A DNA stretch of 64,000 bases from ZC4RG17 sp036259475 (lineage in GTDB: Bacteria > Actinomycetota > Acidimicrobiia > Spongiisociales > ZC4RG35), in assembly GCA_036259475.1 (NCBI GenBank), contig DATABS010000094.1, positions 21,673-85,672 of the forward strand. Reading direction: 5' to 3'. Below the pieces are notes generated by a model that had not been told where the DNA came from, searched no databases, and was given only the letters and a program-made list of their open reading frames with translations. A program made the position numbers and the translations under genes. Shown piece by piece: positions 1 to 7,856 of this stretch (position 1 is its first letter; each line of letters starts with the position of its first letter).

Positions 1-368
1 TCGCCCGCGATATTCCATTCCACTCCCTGTGTCAGCACCATCTGCTGCCGTTCCATGGGATCGCCCACGTCGGCTACCTGCCCGGGCAGCGGATCCTGGG
101 TTTGTCCAAGCTCGCCCGGGTCGTCGAGCTGTTTTCCCGCCGTTTGCAGGTCCAGGAGCGACTCACCCAACAGGTGGCTGACTGGCTCCAGGACGAGTTG
201 CAGCCCAAAGGCGTGGGCGTGGTGCTGAGTGCCGAGCACCTCTGTATGTCGCTTCGGGGGGTGAAAGCGGACGGCTCTACCACCGTGACCTCGGCTCTCC
301 ACGGCTTGGTGCGCAGCGACCCGCGCTCGCGAGCCGAGTTCTTCTCACTTACCGGTCTGAGAAGCTGA
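1..368 (+). CDS. folE: GTP cyclohydrolase I, C-terminal part (5' end outside window)
   Basis: GTP cyclohydrolase I converts GTP to 7,8-dihydroneopterin triphosphate, the first step of folate synthesis. The reading frame is open from base 3 at the window edge, so the N-terminus is missing. The visible part holds the family hallmark SLCQHHLLPF followed by GxAHVGYLP and LGLSKLARVVE, and later EHLCMSLRG. The Cys and His of SLCQHH and the Cys of EHLCM are the expected zinc ligands. The C-terminus has the normal length. It is followed by 95 bp without a gene. Confidence in family is very high; only the upstream boundary is unknown. Confidence 0.96.
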   Translation, partial: ARDIPFHSLCQHHLLPFHGIAHVGYLPGQRILGLSKLARVVELFSRRLQVQERLTQQVADWLQDELQPKGVGVVLSAEHLCMSLRGVKADGSTTVTSALHGLVRSDPRSRAEFFSLTGLRS

Positions 369-463
369 CGCGGGACAGGTCCGAGCCCGTCCGGGCGGGC
401 ACCACGGTTTCTCCCCGCGCCAGCGTGTCGCTCAGCTCTACGCCCGCCTGATAAGAAGCCGGA

Positions 464-1174
464 TCATGCCCGGCCGTAGACTCGGATCGTGGCGCCGTTC
501 ATCACCGAGGACTCGTCGGTGAGGACGAATGAGGCCACGGCGGCGATCTCGTCGGGGGTGGGCCAGTGCACGTAGTCGGCATAGGGGAGGGCGGCGCGAG
601 TCGCCGGAGTGTCGATCACCGAAGGCATGAGCGCGTTGGCCGTCACCCCCGAGCCCTCCAGCTCCTGGGCGACGGTCTTAGCCAGGGCGACCACCCCGGC
701 CTTGGCGACGTTGAACGCCGCCTGACCGGGAGGCGTGTCTTCCACCGCCCGGCTTCCGATCAGGAGAACTCTGCCCCAGCCGGCCTGGCGGAGATAGGGG
801 ACGGCCGCCCGTACGGCGTAGAAGGCAGAGCGGAGGTTGAGATCGATCATTCGCTCGAAGCGGACGTCGTCGGTCTCCTCGACGTCGCGGCCCCCGGCCC
901 AACCGCCGACCAACGACACGAGATGATGTACGCCGCCCCAGGTGTCGGAAACCTCCTTGACGAACGAGTTGATCGACTCCGGATTGGTGGCGTCGACCCG
1001 CCGCAGGATGAGCCGATCGTCGTCGAGATCGAAGGTGTCTTCGAAGGCGGCCGCCTCGTCGGGGAGGAGGTAGGTGACGGCGAACTTCAGATCCCGGTCG
1101 ACCAGTCGCTTGACGAGCGCCGTGCCCAGACCCCCGGTTCCCCCGGTTATCACCGCCACTCGCTCGGCCACCAT
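464..1174 (-). CDS. SDR-family protein with Phe in place of the catalytic Tyr
   Basis: A 236-aa short-chain dehydrogenase/reductase fold protein. The nucleotide-binding TGGTGGLG lies at residues 10-17 and the conserved Ser at 141. The position expected to be the catalytic Tyr (YxxxK) reads FNVAK, so residue 154 is Phe while Lys158 is kept. Classical SDRs need this Tyr for proton transfer, so either catalysis is altered or the protein binds nucleotide without normal reductase activity. The substrate cannot be inferred. It is transcribed divergently from the ABC ATPase at 1260, with 85 bp between the starts. Confidence 0.85.
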   Translation of the reverse strand: MVAERVAVITGGTGGLGTALVKRLVDRDLKFAVTYLLPDEAAAFEDTFDLDDDRLILRRVDATNPESINSFVKEVSDTWGGVHHLVSLVGGWAGGRDVEETDDVRFERMIDLNLRSAFYAVRAAVPYLRQAGWGRVLLIGSRAVEDTPPGQAAFNVAKAGVVALAKTVAQELEGSGVTANALMPSVIDTPATRAALPYADYVHWPTPDEIAAVASFVLTDESSVMNGATIRVYGRA

Positions 1175-1259
1175 TCCTCCAGTTCTTGGGCGCTTACCCG
1201 GCCAACCTCGAGCCAGTCATGCTAGGTTGAGACGTGCCCTCGCGGAAGGAGACCCACGT

Positions 1260-2456
1260 ATGGCTTCGATCACCTTTGACAACGTAGGCAAGGTCTACCC
1301 AGGGGGGACACGGGCCATCTTTGGCGTCGACATCCACGTCGAAGACGGTGAGTTCGTCGTGCTGGTCGGCCCGTCGGGCTGCGGCAAGTCGACTCTGCTG
1401 CGGATGGTGGCCGGCCTGGAAGAGGTGACGGAGGGCAAGCTGAGCATCGGCGATCGGGTGGTGAATGACGTGCCTCCCAAGGATCGGGACATCGCGATGG
1501 TGTTCCAGAACTACGCCCTCTACCCGCACATGACCGTCTACGACAACATGGCGTTCGGGCTGAAGCTGCGCAAGATGGCCGACGACGAGATCGACCGGCG
1601 GGTGAACGACGCCGCCCGGGTTCTGGAAATCTCCGACTACCTCGACCGCCGTCCGAAGGCTCTGTCGGGCGGCCAGCGTCAGCGGGTGGCGATGGGCCGG
1701 GCCATCGTGCGTGAGCCGGCCGCCTTCCTCATGGACGAGCCGCTGTCCAACCTCGATGCCAAGCTCCGTGTGCAGATGCGCTCCGAGATCGGACTGCTGC
1801 AGGAGCGCCTCGGCACCACCACTCTCTACGTGACCCACGACCAGGTAGAGGCGATGACGATGGGCGATCGGGTGGCGGTGTTGCGCAAGATCTCCGCCGA
1901 GCAGGGCAACCTCCAGCAGATCGACAGTCCCCGGAACCTGTACGACAACCCCAACAACCTCTTCGTGGCCGGCTTCATCGGCAGTCCGTCGATGAACTTC
2001 GTCTACGGGACGCTGCAGGAGGAGAACGGTTCGCTGGGTGTGAAGTTCGCCGGCAACACCCTCAAGGTGAGCCGCGAGGCGGTGAGCAACCGTCCCAACC
2101 TGGCCTCGTATGCCGGCAAGGAGCTCGTCATCGGCCTCCGGCCCGAGGCATTCGAGATCGAGAGTGCCGCGCCCCAGGCAGAGAACAAGATCCCGATCAA
2201 GGTGAACCTGACCGAGCAGCTCGGTTCCGAGGCGTTCGTCCACTTCGACCTCGACTCGCCGCCTGTCATAACCCCGGACATCCAGGAGCTGTTGGAGGAT
2301 CAGGGAGCCGATGCCGAGTCGCTCGGCTCGAGCACCAAGTTCACCGCCCGGGTCAACCCGGATCTGGCCCCTCGCGCCGGTGAGGAGGCCCGTCTCGCCG
2401 TCGAGACCTCTAAGCTGCACTACTTCGACCGGGACACCGGATCTGCTATCCGATAG
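1260..2456 (+). CDS. MalK/UgpC-type sugar ABC transporter ATPase (orphan)
   Basis: A 398-aa ATP-binding subunit of the carbohydrate-importer class (UgpC/MsmX/MalK), which powers membrane permeases for sugars or glycerol-3-phosphate. Walker A GPSGCGKST is at residues 37-45, signature LSGGQ at 135-139, Walker B FLMDEP at 156-161 and the H-loop His at 193. A TOBE-like C-terminal domain follows. The ATG at 1260 is chosen because GGAAGGAG sits just upstream and homologues begin with this MAxITFxNV pattern; an open frame runs further 5' but has no family similarity. No permease or binding-protein gene is nearby, so it may serve several transporters, as MsmX does. Confidence 0.92.
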   Translation: MASITFDNVGKVYPGGTRAIFGVDIHVEDGEFVVLVGPSGCGKSTLLRMVAGLEEVTEGKLSIGDRVVNDVPPKDRDIAMVFQNYALYPHMTVYDNMAFGLKLRKMADDEIDRRVNDAARVLEISDYLDRRPKALSGGQRQRVAMGRAIVREPAAFLMDEPLSNLDAKLRVQMRSEIGLLQERLGTTTLYVTHDQVEAMTMGDRVAVLRKISAEQGNLQQIDSPRNLYDNPNNLFVAGFIGSPSMNFVYGTLQEENGSLGVKFAGNTLKVSREAVSNRPNLASYAGKELVIGLRPEAFEIESAAPQAENKIPIKVNLTEQLGSEAFVHFDLDSPPVITPDIQELLEDQGADAESLGSSTKFTARVNPDLAPRAGEEARLAVETSKLHYFDRDTGSAIR

Positions 2457-2472
2457 GAGAGCGGGCTAACGT

Positions 2473-2502
2473 GATCGAGGGCGGCAGCGGCCGCCCTCGA
2501 TC
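2473..2502. terminator. Strong hairpin between convergent genes
   Basis: A perfect 13-bp inverted repeat (GATCGAGGGCGGC and its complement) with a 4-nt loop lies between the stop of the ABC ATPase and the stop of the MBL-fold gene. There is no long T-run on either strand, but its position suggests a bidirectional terminator. Confidence 0.7.
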
Positions 2503-2518
2503 GCGTCCAGTCTGATTT

Positions 2519-3211
2519 TCAGCCGGTGTCGACCAGGTCGCCGACGCGGGCGGAGGCGTTGCCTTCGACCGGTTTCCCGTGTCCGAACACCACCGTGTCG
2601 AAGGAGAGCTCGGCCAGTTTGGCGACCGAGCCGACGGCGACGGCCATGTCGTCGGAGAACCGGGGATCGGGACCGGCCACCCCCCCATCGGCGCCGACCA
2701 GGGCGTCACCCGCCAAGAGTAGATCGAGCTCGGAATCGAGAAACGAAAGGTGGCCGGGGGTGTGGCCGGGCGTCTCGATGACCTGGAGGCCCATCACTTG
2801 GTCCCCGTCTCCCACGGTCGACAGCGGTCGCGGGGACGTCACGGCATCGGCATCGCCGGCACCGACGTAGCCGGTAGCTTCGGGGGCGGCTTCGAGCACC
2901 TCGGCCAGTGAGCCGACATGGTCGGGATGAGCATGGGTGAGGGCGACGTATCCCACGTCGCTCCAGGTGAGACCCAAGCCGCCGACGGCCGTCTCGATCG
3001 AGCCGGCGCTGCCTGCCACACCGGTGTCGACAACCACCGCTTCTCCATTGCGGGCGATCACGTACGCCGATACCGAGCCGAGATCCACCCGCCGCCACGG
3101 GTCTCCTCCTTCGGCGGCCGGTTCGGAGCACGCGACGCCGAGCACGGCCACCGCCAAACCGGTCTTGCCCAGATCGGTCAAGAAGACCCGGCGAGTGAGC
3201 CTGAGGGACAT
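2519..3211 (-). CDS. MBL-fold metallo-hydrolase, probable Tat-exported lipoprotein
   Basis: A 230-aa metallo-beta-lactamase-fold protein. The zinc motif THAHPDH is at residues 92-98, with later GHTPGH, GDALVG and GHG motifs, so the metal site looks complete. The N-terminus has a twin-Arg element (TRRVFL, residues 6-11), a hydrophobic stretch and a lipobox LGVAC ending at Cys28. This predicts Tat export and lipid attachment outside the membrane. The substrate is unknown; family members include thiolesterases, lactonases and phosphodiesterases. It is the last gene on this strand before the convergent hairpin. Confidence 0.88.
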   Translation of the reverse strand: MSLRLTRRVFLTDLGKTGLAVAVLGVACSEPAAEGGDPWRRVDLGSVSAYVIARNGEAVVVDTGVAGSAGSIETAVGGLGLTWSDVGYVALTHAHPDHVGSLAEVLEAAPEATGYVGAGDADAVTSPRPLSTVGDGDQVMGLQVIETPGHTPGHLSFLDSELDLLLAGDALVGADGGVAGPDPRFSDDMAVAVGSVAKLAELSFDTVVFGHGKPVEGNASARVGDLVDTG

Positions 3212-3230
3212 GAATCCGAGGGTACCCGGG

Positions 3231-3980
3231 TCAGGGACGGATCAGCTTGAACGCTTCAGCGGATGCCAGCTCGACTGGTTCGCCGTGACGGCGGGCGAGA
3301 TCACGCAACCGTTCGGCGAAGGCGGCCCGGGCCTCCGGTGAGCGGGCGGCGTCGCCCATCGTCGTCGCCGTCTGGCTGGAGTGGCACAACAACGCCTGGA
3401 TCTTCGTTTCGAAGGTTGCCGCGATGTCCTCGAAGTGGTCTGGTTCGTCGGCCTGCCACAGGAGAACGGCGTCGGGACGATGCTTGTCGAGCCCCTGCTC
3501 GGGGAAGAACAGGTGGTCTCGGGCCGCCACCACGCCGTCGATCAGCGCCCAGCCGGCCGCCCGATGGTCGGGATGGAGCATGTATCGGCGCCAGGGATCG
3601 TGGCCCAGCACCACGCCGGGACGGACGGTTCGGATCCATCGGCACACCTCCTCACGGAGGGCGAGGGAGCTCTCCAGTTCGCCATCGACGTGATCCAGTT
3701 GGACGACTCGCTCCGCTCCGATGACCGAAGCGGCTTGCTCCTGTTCCCGACGGCGGGACTCGATGAGCTCGCCGACTGGGCGGTCCTCCTCCCAGGTTCC
3801 CTTTGAGCCGTCGGTGAGGACGAGCATCGTCACCCGGCAGCCGGCGGCCGCCCACCGGGCCAGCGTACCGCCCGCTCCGAACTCGGCGTCGTCGGGGTGG
3901 GCGCCCACGCTGAGGGCCGACGCCGGGACCTCGAGGCCGCCGGAAAGCGGGGGCCGAGCGTCGTCGTAGAGGTTGGTCAC
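3231..3980 (-). CDS. PIG-L family (LmbE/MshB-like) deacetylase
   Basis: A 249-aa member of the PIG-L zinc deacetylase family, which removes N-acetyl groups from GlcNAc-type sugars (for example MshB and Mca in mycothiol metabolism). Metal and catalytic motif AHPDD is at residues 27-31, and the later HPDHR supplies the second metal ligand. The GTG at 3980 is chosen because it overlaps the stop of cofC (GTGA), indicating translational coupling; the open frame further upstream reads a different gene out of frame. The exact substrate cannot be assigned. Confidence 0.9.
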   Translation of the reverse strand: MTNLYDDARPPLSGGLEVPASALSVGAHPDDAEFGAGGTLARWAAAGCRVTMLVLTDGSKGTWEEDRPVGELIESRRREQEQAASVIGAERVVQLDHVDGELESSLALREEVCRWIRTVRPGVVLGHDPWRRYMLHPDHRAAGWALIDGVVAARDHLFFPEQGLDKHRPDAVLLWQADEPDHFEDIAATFETKIQALLCHSSQTATTMGDAARSPEARAAFAERLRDLARRHGEPVELASAEAFKLIRP

Positions 3981-4573
3981 ACCTTGGGAGGGTATCGCCG
4001 GAGCCAGGCGCCTCGGGGCGCGGCACTGGCGGCTCGCCAGTCGGAAGGACTGTCGAGATCCAGCGCCAGTCCGAGGCGCACGAGGACACGGGGCGATGCC
4101 ATTCGACCCAGATGGCGCTGGAAGCTGCCCGCCCCGTAAGAGAACTGGAAGGATCCGATCCCTCCGATCAGCGACGTCCCCCCATCGTCGCTGGGAGCGA
4201 TGGGGTGATCTCCTCCGTCGATGGCCTCGAGAGCGAGGATGATGTCTTCGGGGCGAAGGAGTGGCAGATCGGCATGGACGATGAGCCACGGCATTCCTCG
4301 CGAGGTCGCCCGGTCGACGGCGGCGAGGGCGGCTCCGTCGAGGCCGCCTCCGGCGTCGACCCACGCTTCCCATCCCTGCCGGCGGGCCCACGTCGCCACC
4401 TCCTCGTCAGATGCCAGGGCCACTACGTCGGCTCCTGCCTTCGCCACCGTTTCCAGCGTGTGAGCTGCCAGATCGCGACCGAGCCGGGAACGGGCACCGG
4501 CGTCGAGGACGGGTGACAGCCGCTGTTTGGCGACATAGAAGCGCTTGACGGGTACGGCAGCGAGGACCGGCAT
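3977..4573 (-). CDS. cofC: 2-phospho-L-lactate guanylyltransferase (F420 biosynthesis)
   Basis: A 198-aa CofC/FbiD-type nucleotidyltransferase. It activates phospholactate or phosphoenolpyruvate with GTP to make the side chain of coenzyme F420. The start VLAAVPVKRF...AKQRL, the LPLLRPEDI metal-site region and GAGSFQRH are typical of the family. The start at 4573 lies 32 nt after the thioesterase stop. It is coupled to the PIG-L gene by a GTGA overlap. It suggests the organism makes F420; no other F420 gene is in the window. Confidence 0.9.
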   Translation of the reverse strand: MPVLAAVPVKRFYVAKQRLSPVLDAGARSRLGRDLAAHTLETVAKAGADVVALASDEEVATWARRQGWEAWVDAGGGLDGAALAAVDRATSRGMPWLIVHADLPLLRPEDIILALEAIDGGDHPIAPSDDGGTSLIGGIGSFQFSYGAGSFQRHLGRMASPRVLVRLGLALDLDSPSDWRAASAAPRGAWLRRYPPKV

Positions 4574-4605
4574 TTGGTGCAGCGTATCGGTGGAGGATTG
4601 CTTGG

Positions 4606-5394
4606 TCAGCGGCCCGGGTCGAGGATCCGCGCCATCTGGCGGCTGCGTGCGACCAGTTTTCCTTGGGAGTCCCACAGGTCTGCGGATTCGTCGTGGTAAC
4701 CCCCTTCGACCACATCGGTTCGTAGCCACGCCGTCACCGGTCCGGCGGCGGGGTGATTCCAGAAGTGGATCGTCAACTCGAGCGTTGGAGTCCAGGCCAT
4801 GTAGCCCAGGTTGAAGGCGACCGGGGCGAACCCGTCGGCGAACACCGGCAGGGCGAGCAGGTCCGGTGGGCGTCCGTCGGCGAAGGCGATAGTCCCGCCG
4901 ATTTCGGGCTCGCCGGTGGGCCGGCCCAGGGCGCCGCCGGCCACCGCAGTCGGAATCTGATACTCGAAGTTCTCGGGAAACTCCTGGATGAGAAGGCTCC
5001 GTTCCGTCTCGAAAGGACCTGTCAGGTCCGGCGGAGCCAGGAAGCTCTGCGAGGGCCCGTCGCGGTCCAGCTGGCCGAGTGTCGCAAGCATCCGTACCCG
5101 TTCCCGGTCGCCCTGGGCGAGCGCCAGCATGAGAATGGTCGTCGATCGACCGTCCTTGACCACCTGAGCGCTGATCTCGACCGGTCCGGGGACCGTGGGG
5201 GATAGGAAGTGGGCCGTGACCGTCAGAGGGTCGGGATGGTCGGATACCGCCTGGGCGGCCCGAAGCATCATGGCCATCACATAGCCCCCGTTGGGCACCT
5301 TCTCGATCGTCCACCGCTCGTGCACCACAGCCGAGAACCTGCCGTCGGCAACTGCCTCGACCGCAGTGTCGACGTCGAACCGAAAGCCCTCCAT
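4606..5394 (-). CDS. TesB-like acyl-CoA thioesterase family protein
   Basis: A 262-aa double-hotdog protein of the thioesterase family related to acyl-CoA thioesterase II. The N-terminal half has the NGGYVMAMMLRA helix and VTAHFLSPTVPGP strand pattern of the first hotdog. The C-terminal half, with FNLGYMAWTPTLELTIHFW, forms the second. It probably hydrolyses an acyl-CoA; chain type is unknown. A TAGCCT box 6 nt before the ATG suggests a leaderless transcript that would continue into cofC and the PIG-L gene. Confidence 0.82.
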   Translation of the reverse strand: MEGFRFDVDTAVEAVADGRFSAVVHERWTIEKVPNGGYVMAMMLRAAQAVSDHPDPLTVTAHFLSPTVPGPVEISAQVVKDGRSTTILMLALAQGDRERVRMLATLGQLDRDGPSQSFLAPPDLTGPFETERSLLIQEFPENFEYQIPTAVAGGALGRPTGEPEIGGTIAFADGRPPDLLALPVFADGFAPVAFNLGYMAWTPTLELTIHFWNHPAAGPVTAWLRTDVVEGGYHDESADLWDSQGKLVARSRQMARILDPGR

Positions 5395-5400
5395 GGCCGC

Positions 5401-5406
5401 AGGCTA
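5401..5406 (-). promoter_or_regulatory. Putative -10 box of a leaderless transcript (thioesterase)
   Basis: On the minus strand TAGCCT lies 6 nt before the ATG at 5394. Transcription starting about 7 nt downstream of the box would begin at or next to the start codon. Confidence 0.5.
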
Positions 5407-5460
5407 ACCGGCCCACCCACCGGTTTTCGCTCGCCGTCCCGGCATGACGACAATCCACTC

Positions 5461-7041
5461 ATGCAACCCAAGGTCGTCGTCGCCGAGAAGATCGCCGATT
5501 CGGGCATCGAGACCCTCCAGGCCTCATGCCGCGTGGAAATGGCGGTCGGGGTGGAGCGGACCGAGCTCCTTTCCCGGATGGGCGATGCCGAGGGGCTGGT
5601 GGTCCGCTCCGCTACCCAGGTCGACGCCGAACTGATCGCCGCCGCGCCTCGACTTCGGGTGATCGGGCGAGCGGGCATCGGAGTCGACAACATCGACGTC
5701 GGCGCAGCCACCGAGGCGGGCATCGTGGTGGTCAACGCGCCTCAGGCCAACATCATCTCGGCTGCCGAGCACGCTCTCGCCCTGATGCTCGCCCAGGCGC
5801 GCAACGTGCCGAGGGCCGACGCCACGCTCCGCTCGGGCGTGTGGGATCGGTCCCGGTTCGAGGGCGTCGAATTGCACGGCAAGACGCTGGGGGTGATCGG
5901 CCTCGGCCGGATCGGAACTTTGGTCGCCCAGCGGGCGCTGGCCTTCGGCATGCGGCTCACCGCCTATGACCCCTACGTGTCGGAGGAGAGAGGGCGACGA
6001 CTCGGGGTGGAGATGGTCGACCTCGACTCGCTTCTCGCCGAATCGGACTTCATCACCATCCACCTGCCGATGACGTCCGACACCGAGGGGCTCATCGGCA
6101 AGGAGGCGTTGAGCAAGGTCAAGCCAGGCGTCCGGATCGTCAACGCCGCCCGAGGCGGGATCCTCGACGAGGATGCGCTGGCCGAAGCCATACGAGAAGG
6201 AAGGGTGGCGGGCGCCGCCCTCGACGTCTACTCCGCTGAGCCGCTGACCGAGTCGCCCTTGTTCCATGAGGACCGTGTGGTAGTGACGCCTCATCTCGGC
6301 GCTTCGACCGCCGAGGCCCAGGACAAGGCGGGAACTGACGTCGCCGAAGCGGTGGCCGCAGCGCTGCGCGGCGAGCTCGTTCTCTCCGCAGTCAACGTCG
6401 ACATGGGGTCGTCCGTCCCAGACGAAGTCGCCGCCTATCTCCCCGTCGCCGAACAGCTAGGCCGGGTATTCACGGCTCTCGCCGGGGGGCTGCCCGAGCG
6501 GCTCACCGTCCGGGTCGCGGGCCGAGTGGGGTCCGGAGAAGTCCGGCCGCTGACGCTCGCAGTCATGAAAGGAGCCCTCTCCTCGGTGTCGTCGCGAGCC
6601 GTCACCTACGTCAACGTCCCGTCTCTCGCCGACCAGCACGGCATCTCGGTCGACCAGGAGACATCGGCCGAAGCCCAGCATTACCAGTCGGTGGTCAGCG
6701 TGCGGGGCAGCGTGGGAGGGAGAGAGGCCTCCGTGTCCGCGACCCGCACCCGCAAGGGTCCCACTCTGGTTGAGATCCTCGGCCATGATGTCGAGCTGCC
6801 CGTGTCGTCCCGGATGCTCATCGTCCGGAATGCCGACGTGCCCGGTGTGATCGGCCGGCTCGGGTCATTCCTCGGCGATCAAGGAGTCAACATCGCCAAC
6901 ATGGTGGTCGGCCGTGCGCCGGGCACCGGCGACGCCGCCATGATGGGTCTGAACCTCGATGACTCTCTGACCGACGACCAGTTGGCCCAACTCCGCCGGC
7001 TGCAAGGTATAGAAGAAGCCCGCTACGTGTCGCTCGGCTAG
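5461..7041 (+). CDS. serA: D-3-phosphoglycerate dehydrogenase
   Basis: A 526-aa long-form (mycobacterial-type) SerA that oxidises 3-phosphoglycerate with NAD in the first step of serine synthesis. The N-terminal substrate domain is split around the NAD domain (GLGRIG at 147-152). The catalytic Arg lies in NAARGG and the His in TPHLGAST. An intervening allosteric substrate-binding domain covers roughly residues 320-450. A C-terminal ACT domain (LIVRNADVPGVIGRLGSFL) probably senses serine. Its stop overlaps the stop of the convergent ECF S-component gene by 4 bp. Confidence 0.97.
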   Translation: MQPKVVVAEKIADSGIETLQASCRVEMAVGVERTELLSRMGDAEGLVVRSATQVDAELIAAAPRLRVIGRAGIGVDNIDVGAATEAGIVVVNAPQANIISAAEHALALMLAQARNVPRADATLRSGVWDRSRFEGVELHGKTLGVIGLGRIGTLVAQRALAFGMRLTAYDPYVSEERGRRLGVEMVDLDSLLAESDFITIHLPMTSDTEGLIGKEALSKVKPGVRIVNAARGGILDEDALAEAIREGRVAGAALDVYSAEPLTESPLFHEDRVVVTPHLGASTAEAQDKAGTDVAEAVAAALRGELVLSAVNVDMGSSVPDEVAAYLPVAEQLGRVFTALAGGLPERLTVRVAGRVGSGEVRPLTLAVMKGALSSVSSRAVTYVNVPSLADQHGISVDQETSAEAQHYQSVVSVRGSVGGREASVSATRTRKGPTLVEILGHDVELPVSSRMLIVRNADVPGVIGRLGSFLGDQGVNIANMVVGRAPGTGDAAMMGLNLDDSLTDDQLAQLRRLQGIEEARYVSLG

Positions 7042-7856
7042 GCGGCTCGGTCGGCGAAGGTCACGTCGGCCTCGAAGCCGGCCCTCCCGCCGACCCGGCG
7101 GACGCTCCTCAGCACCACGCCGCCCACCAGCGCGATCATGCCCGCGGTGGTGACCGCCCGACCGAGATCCCAGCCGAGCGACGTCGCCAGGCTGAAGCCG
7201 AGGAATCGGCCCAAATTGTCGGTGACCGGAGCGCCGGGAACGAACGACAGGGAGGTGCCTGGACCGAGGGTGAAAGGCCAGAACGAGAGGTTCATCAACA
7301 GGCCGAAGACCAGAGAGGACAACGCTCCGTAGGCGGCCAGAAGGGCGAGTTCCTTACGGCCGCCGAGGGCCGGCAGCAGCCCCGCTCCCATTCCGACCCA
7401 CGAGGCGGCCAGCATCTGATACGGCAGCCACGGACCCACCCCGCCGGTGATGAAGGCCGAGACCACCAGCGTGGTGGAACCCAGAACGAATCCGAAGCCC
7501 GGCCCGAAGGCTCTCCCCCCCAGCACGATCATGAAGAAGACGAGCTCGACCCCACCGGCACCGGCCCCCAGAGGTCGGAGGGCGGCGCCGAGAGCGGAGA
7601 GCACTCCCAGCATGGCCACCGTCTTGGCGTCGAGGCCGCCACCGGCGATTTCCCCGATGACGACCGCCCCGACCAGTGGCAAGACGAGCGCGAACAGGAG
7701 CGGGGCGACGTCCGTCTGGGCCAGGGAGCTGTCCGAGGAGATGAACAACGGCCAGGCGAAGGCGAGGATGCTGGCGACCGCGGCCAGGCCGAGTGTGATT
7801 CCCGACCGAGATCGAACCGGGATCACACTTCGGCGGGCCGGCATCGATGCGGTCAT
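7038..7856 (-). CDS. ECF transporter S component, probably for cobalamin
   Basis: A 272-aa very hydrophobic protein with several predicted membrane helices (for example around residues 20-40, 50-70, 80-100 and 105-130), of the ECF substrate-binding class. The ATG at 7856 overlaps the stop of the ATPase gene (ATGA), so it is translationally coupled and is the last gene of the operon. Substrate assignment rests on context: the operon begins with a cobalamin riboswitch and two transcobalamin-like surface proteins. It would bind B12 in the membrane and be energised by the adjacent EcfT and EcfA. A cobinamide or other corrinoid substrate is also possible. Confidence 0.8.
   Translation of the reverse strand: MTASMPARRSVIPVRSRSGITLGLAAVASILAFAWPLFISSDSSLAQTDVAPLLFALVLPLVGAVVIGEIAGGGLDAKTVAMLGVLSALGAALRPLGAGAGGVELVFFMIVLGGRAFGPGFGFVLGSTTLVVSAFITGGVGPWLPYQMLAASWVGMGAGLLPALGGRKELALLAAYGALSSLVFGLLMNLSFWPFTLGPGTSLSFVPGAPVTDNLGRFLGFSLATSLGWDLGRAVTTAGMIALVGGVVLRSVRRVGGRAGFEADVTFADRAA

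Noticed and set aside
1194..2420. Long minus-strand open frame opposite the ABC ATPase
   Set aside because: Antisense shadow of a gene with all ABC motifs; the translation is His/Val/Leu-rich with no recognisable domain.
3985..4391. N-terminal extension of the PIG-L deacetylase
   Set aside because: The upstream part of that frame overlaps cofC and is Arg/Pro-rich without similarity; the GTG at 3980 overlapping the cofC stop fits coupling and the usual family start.
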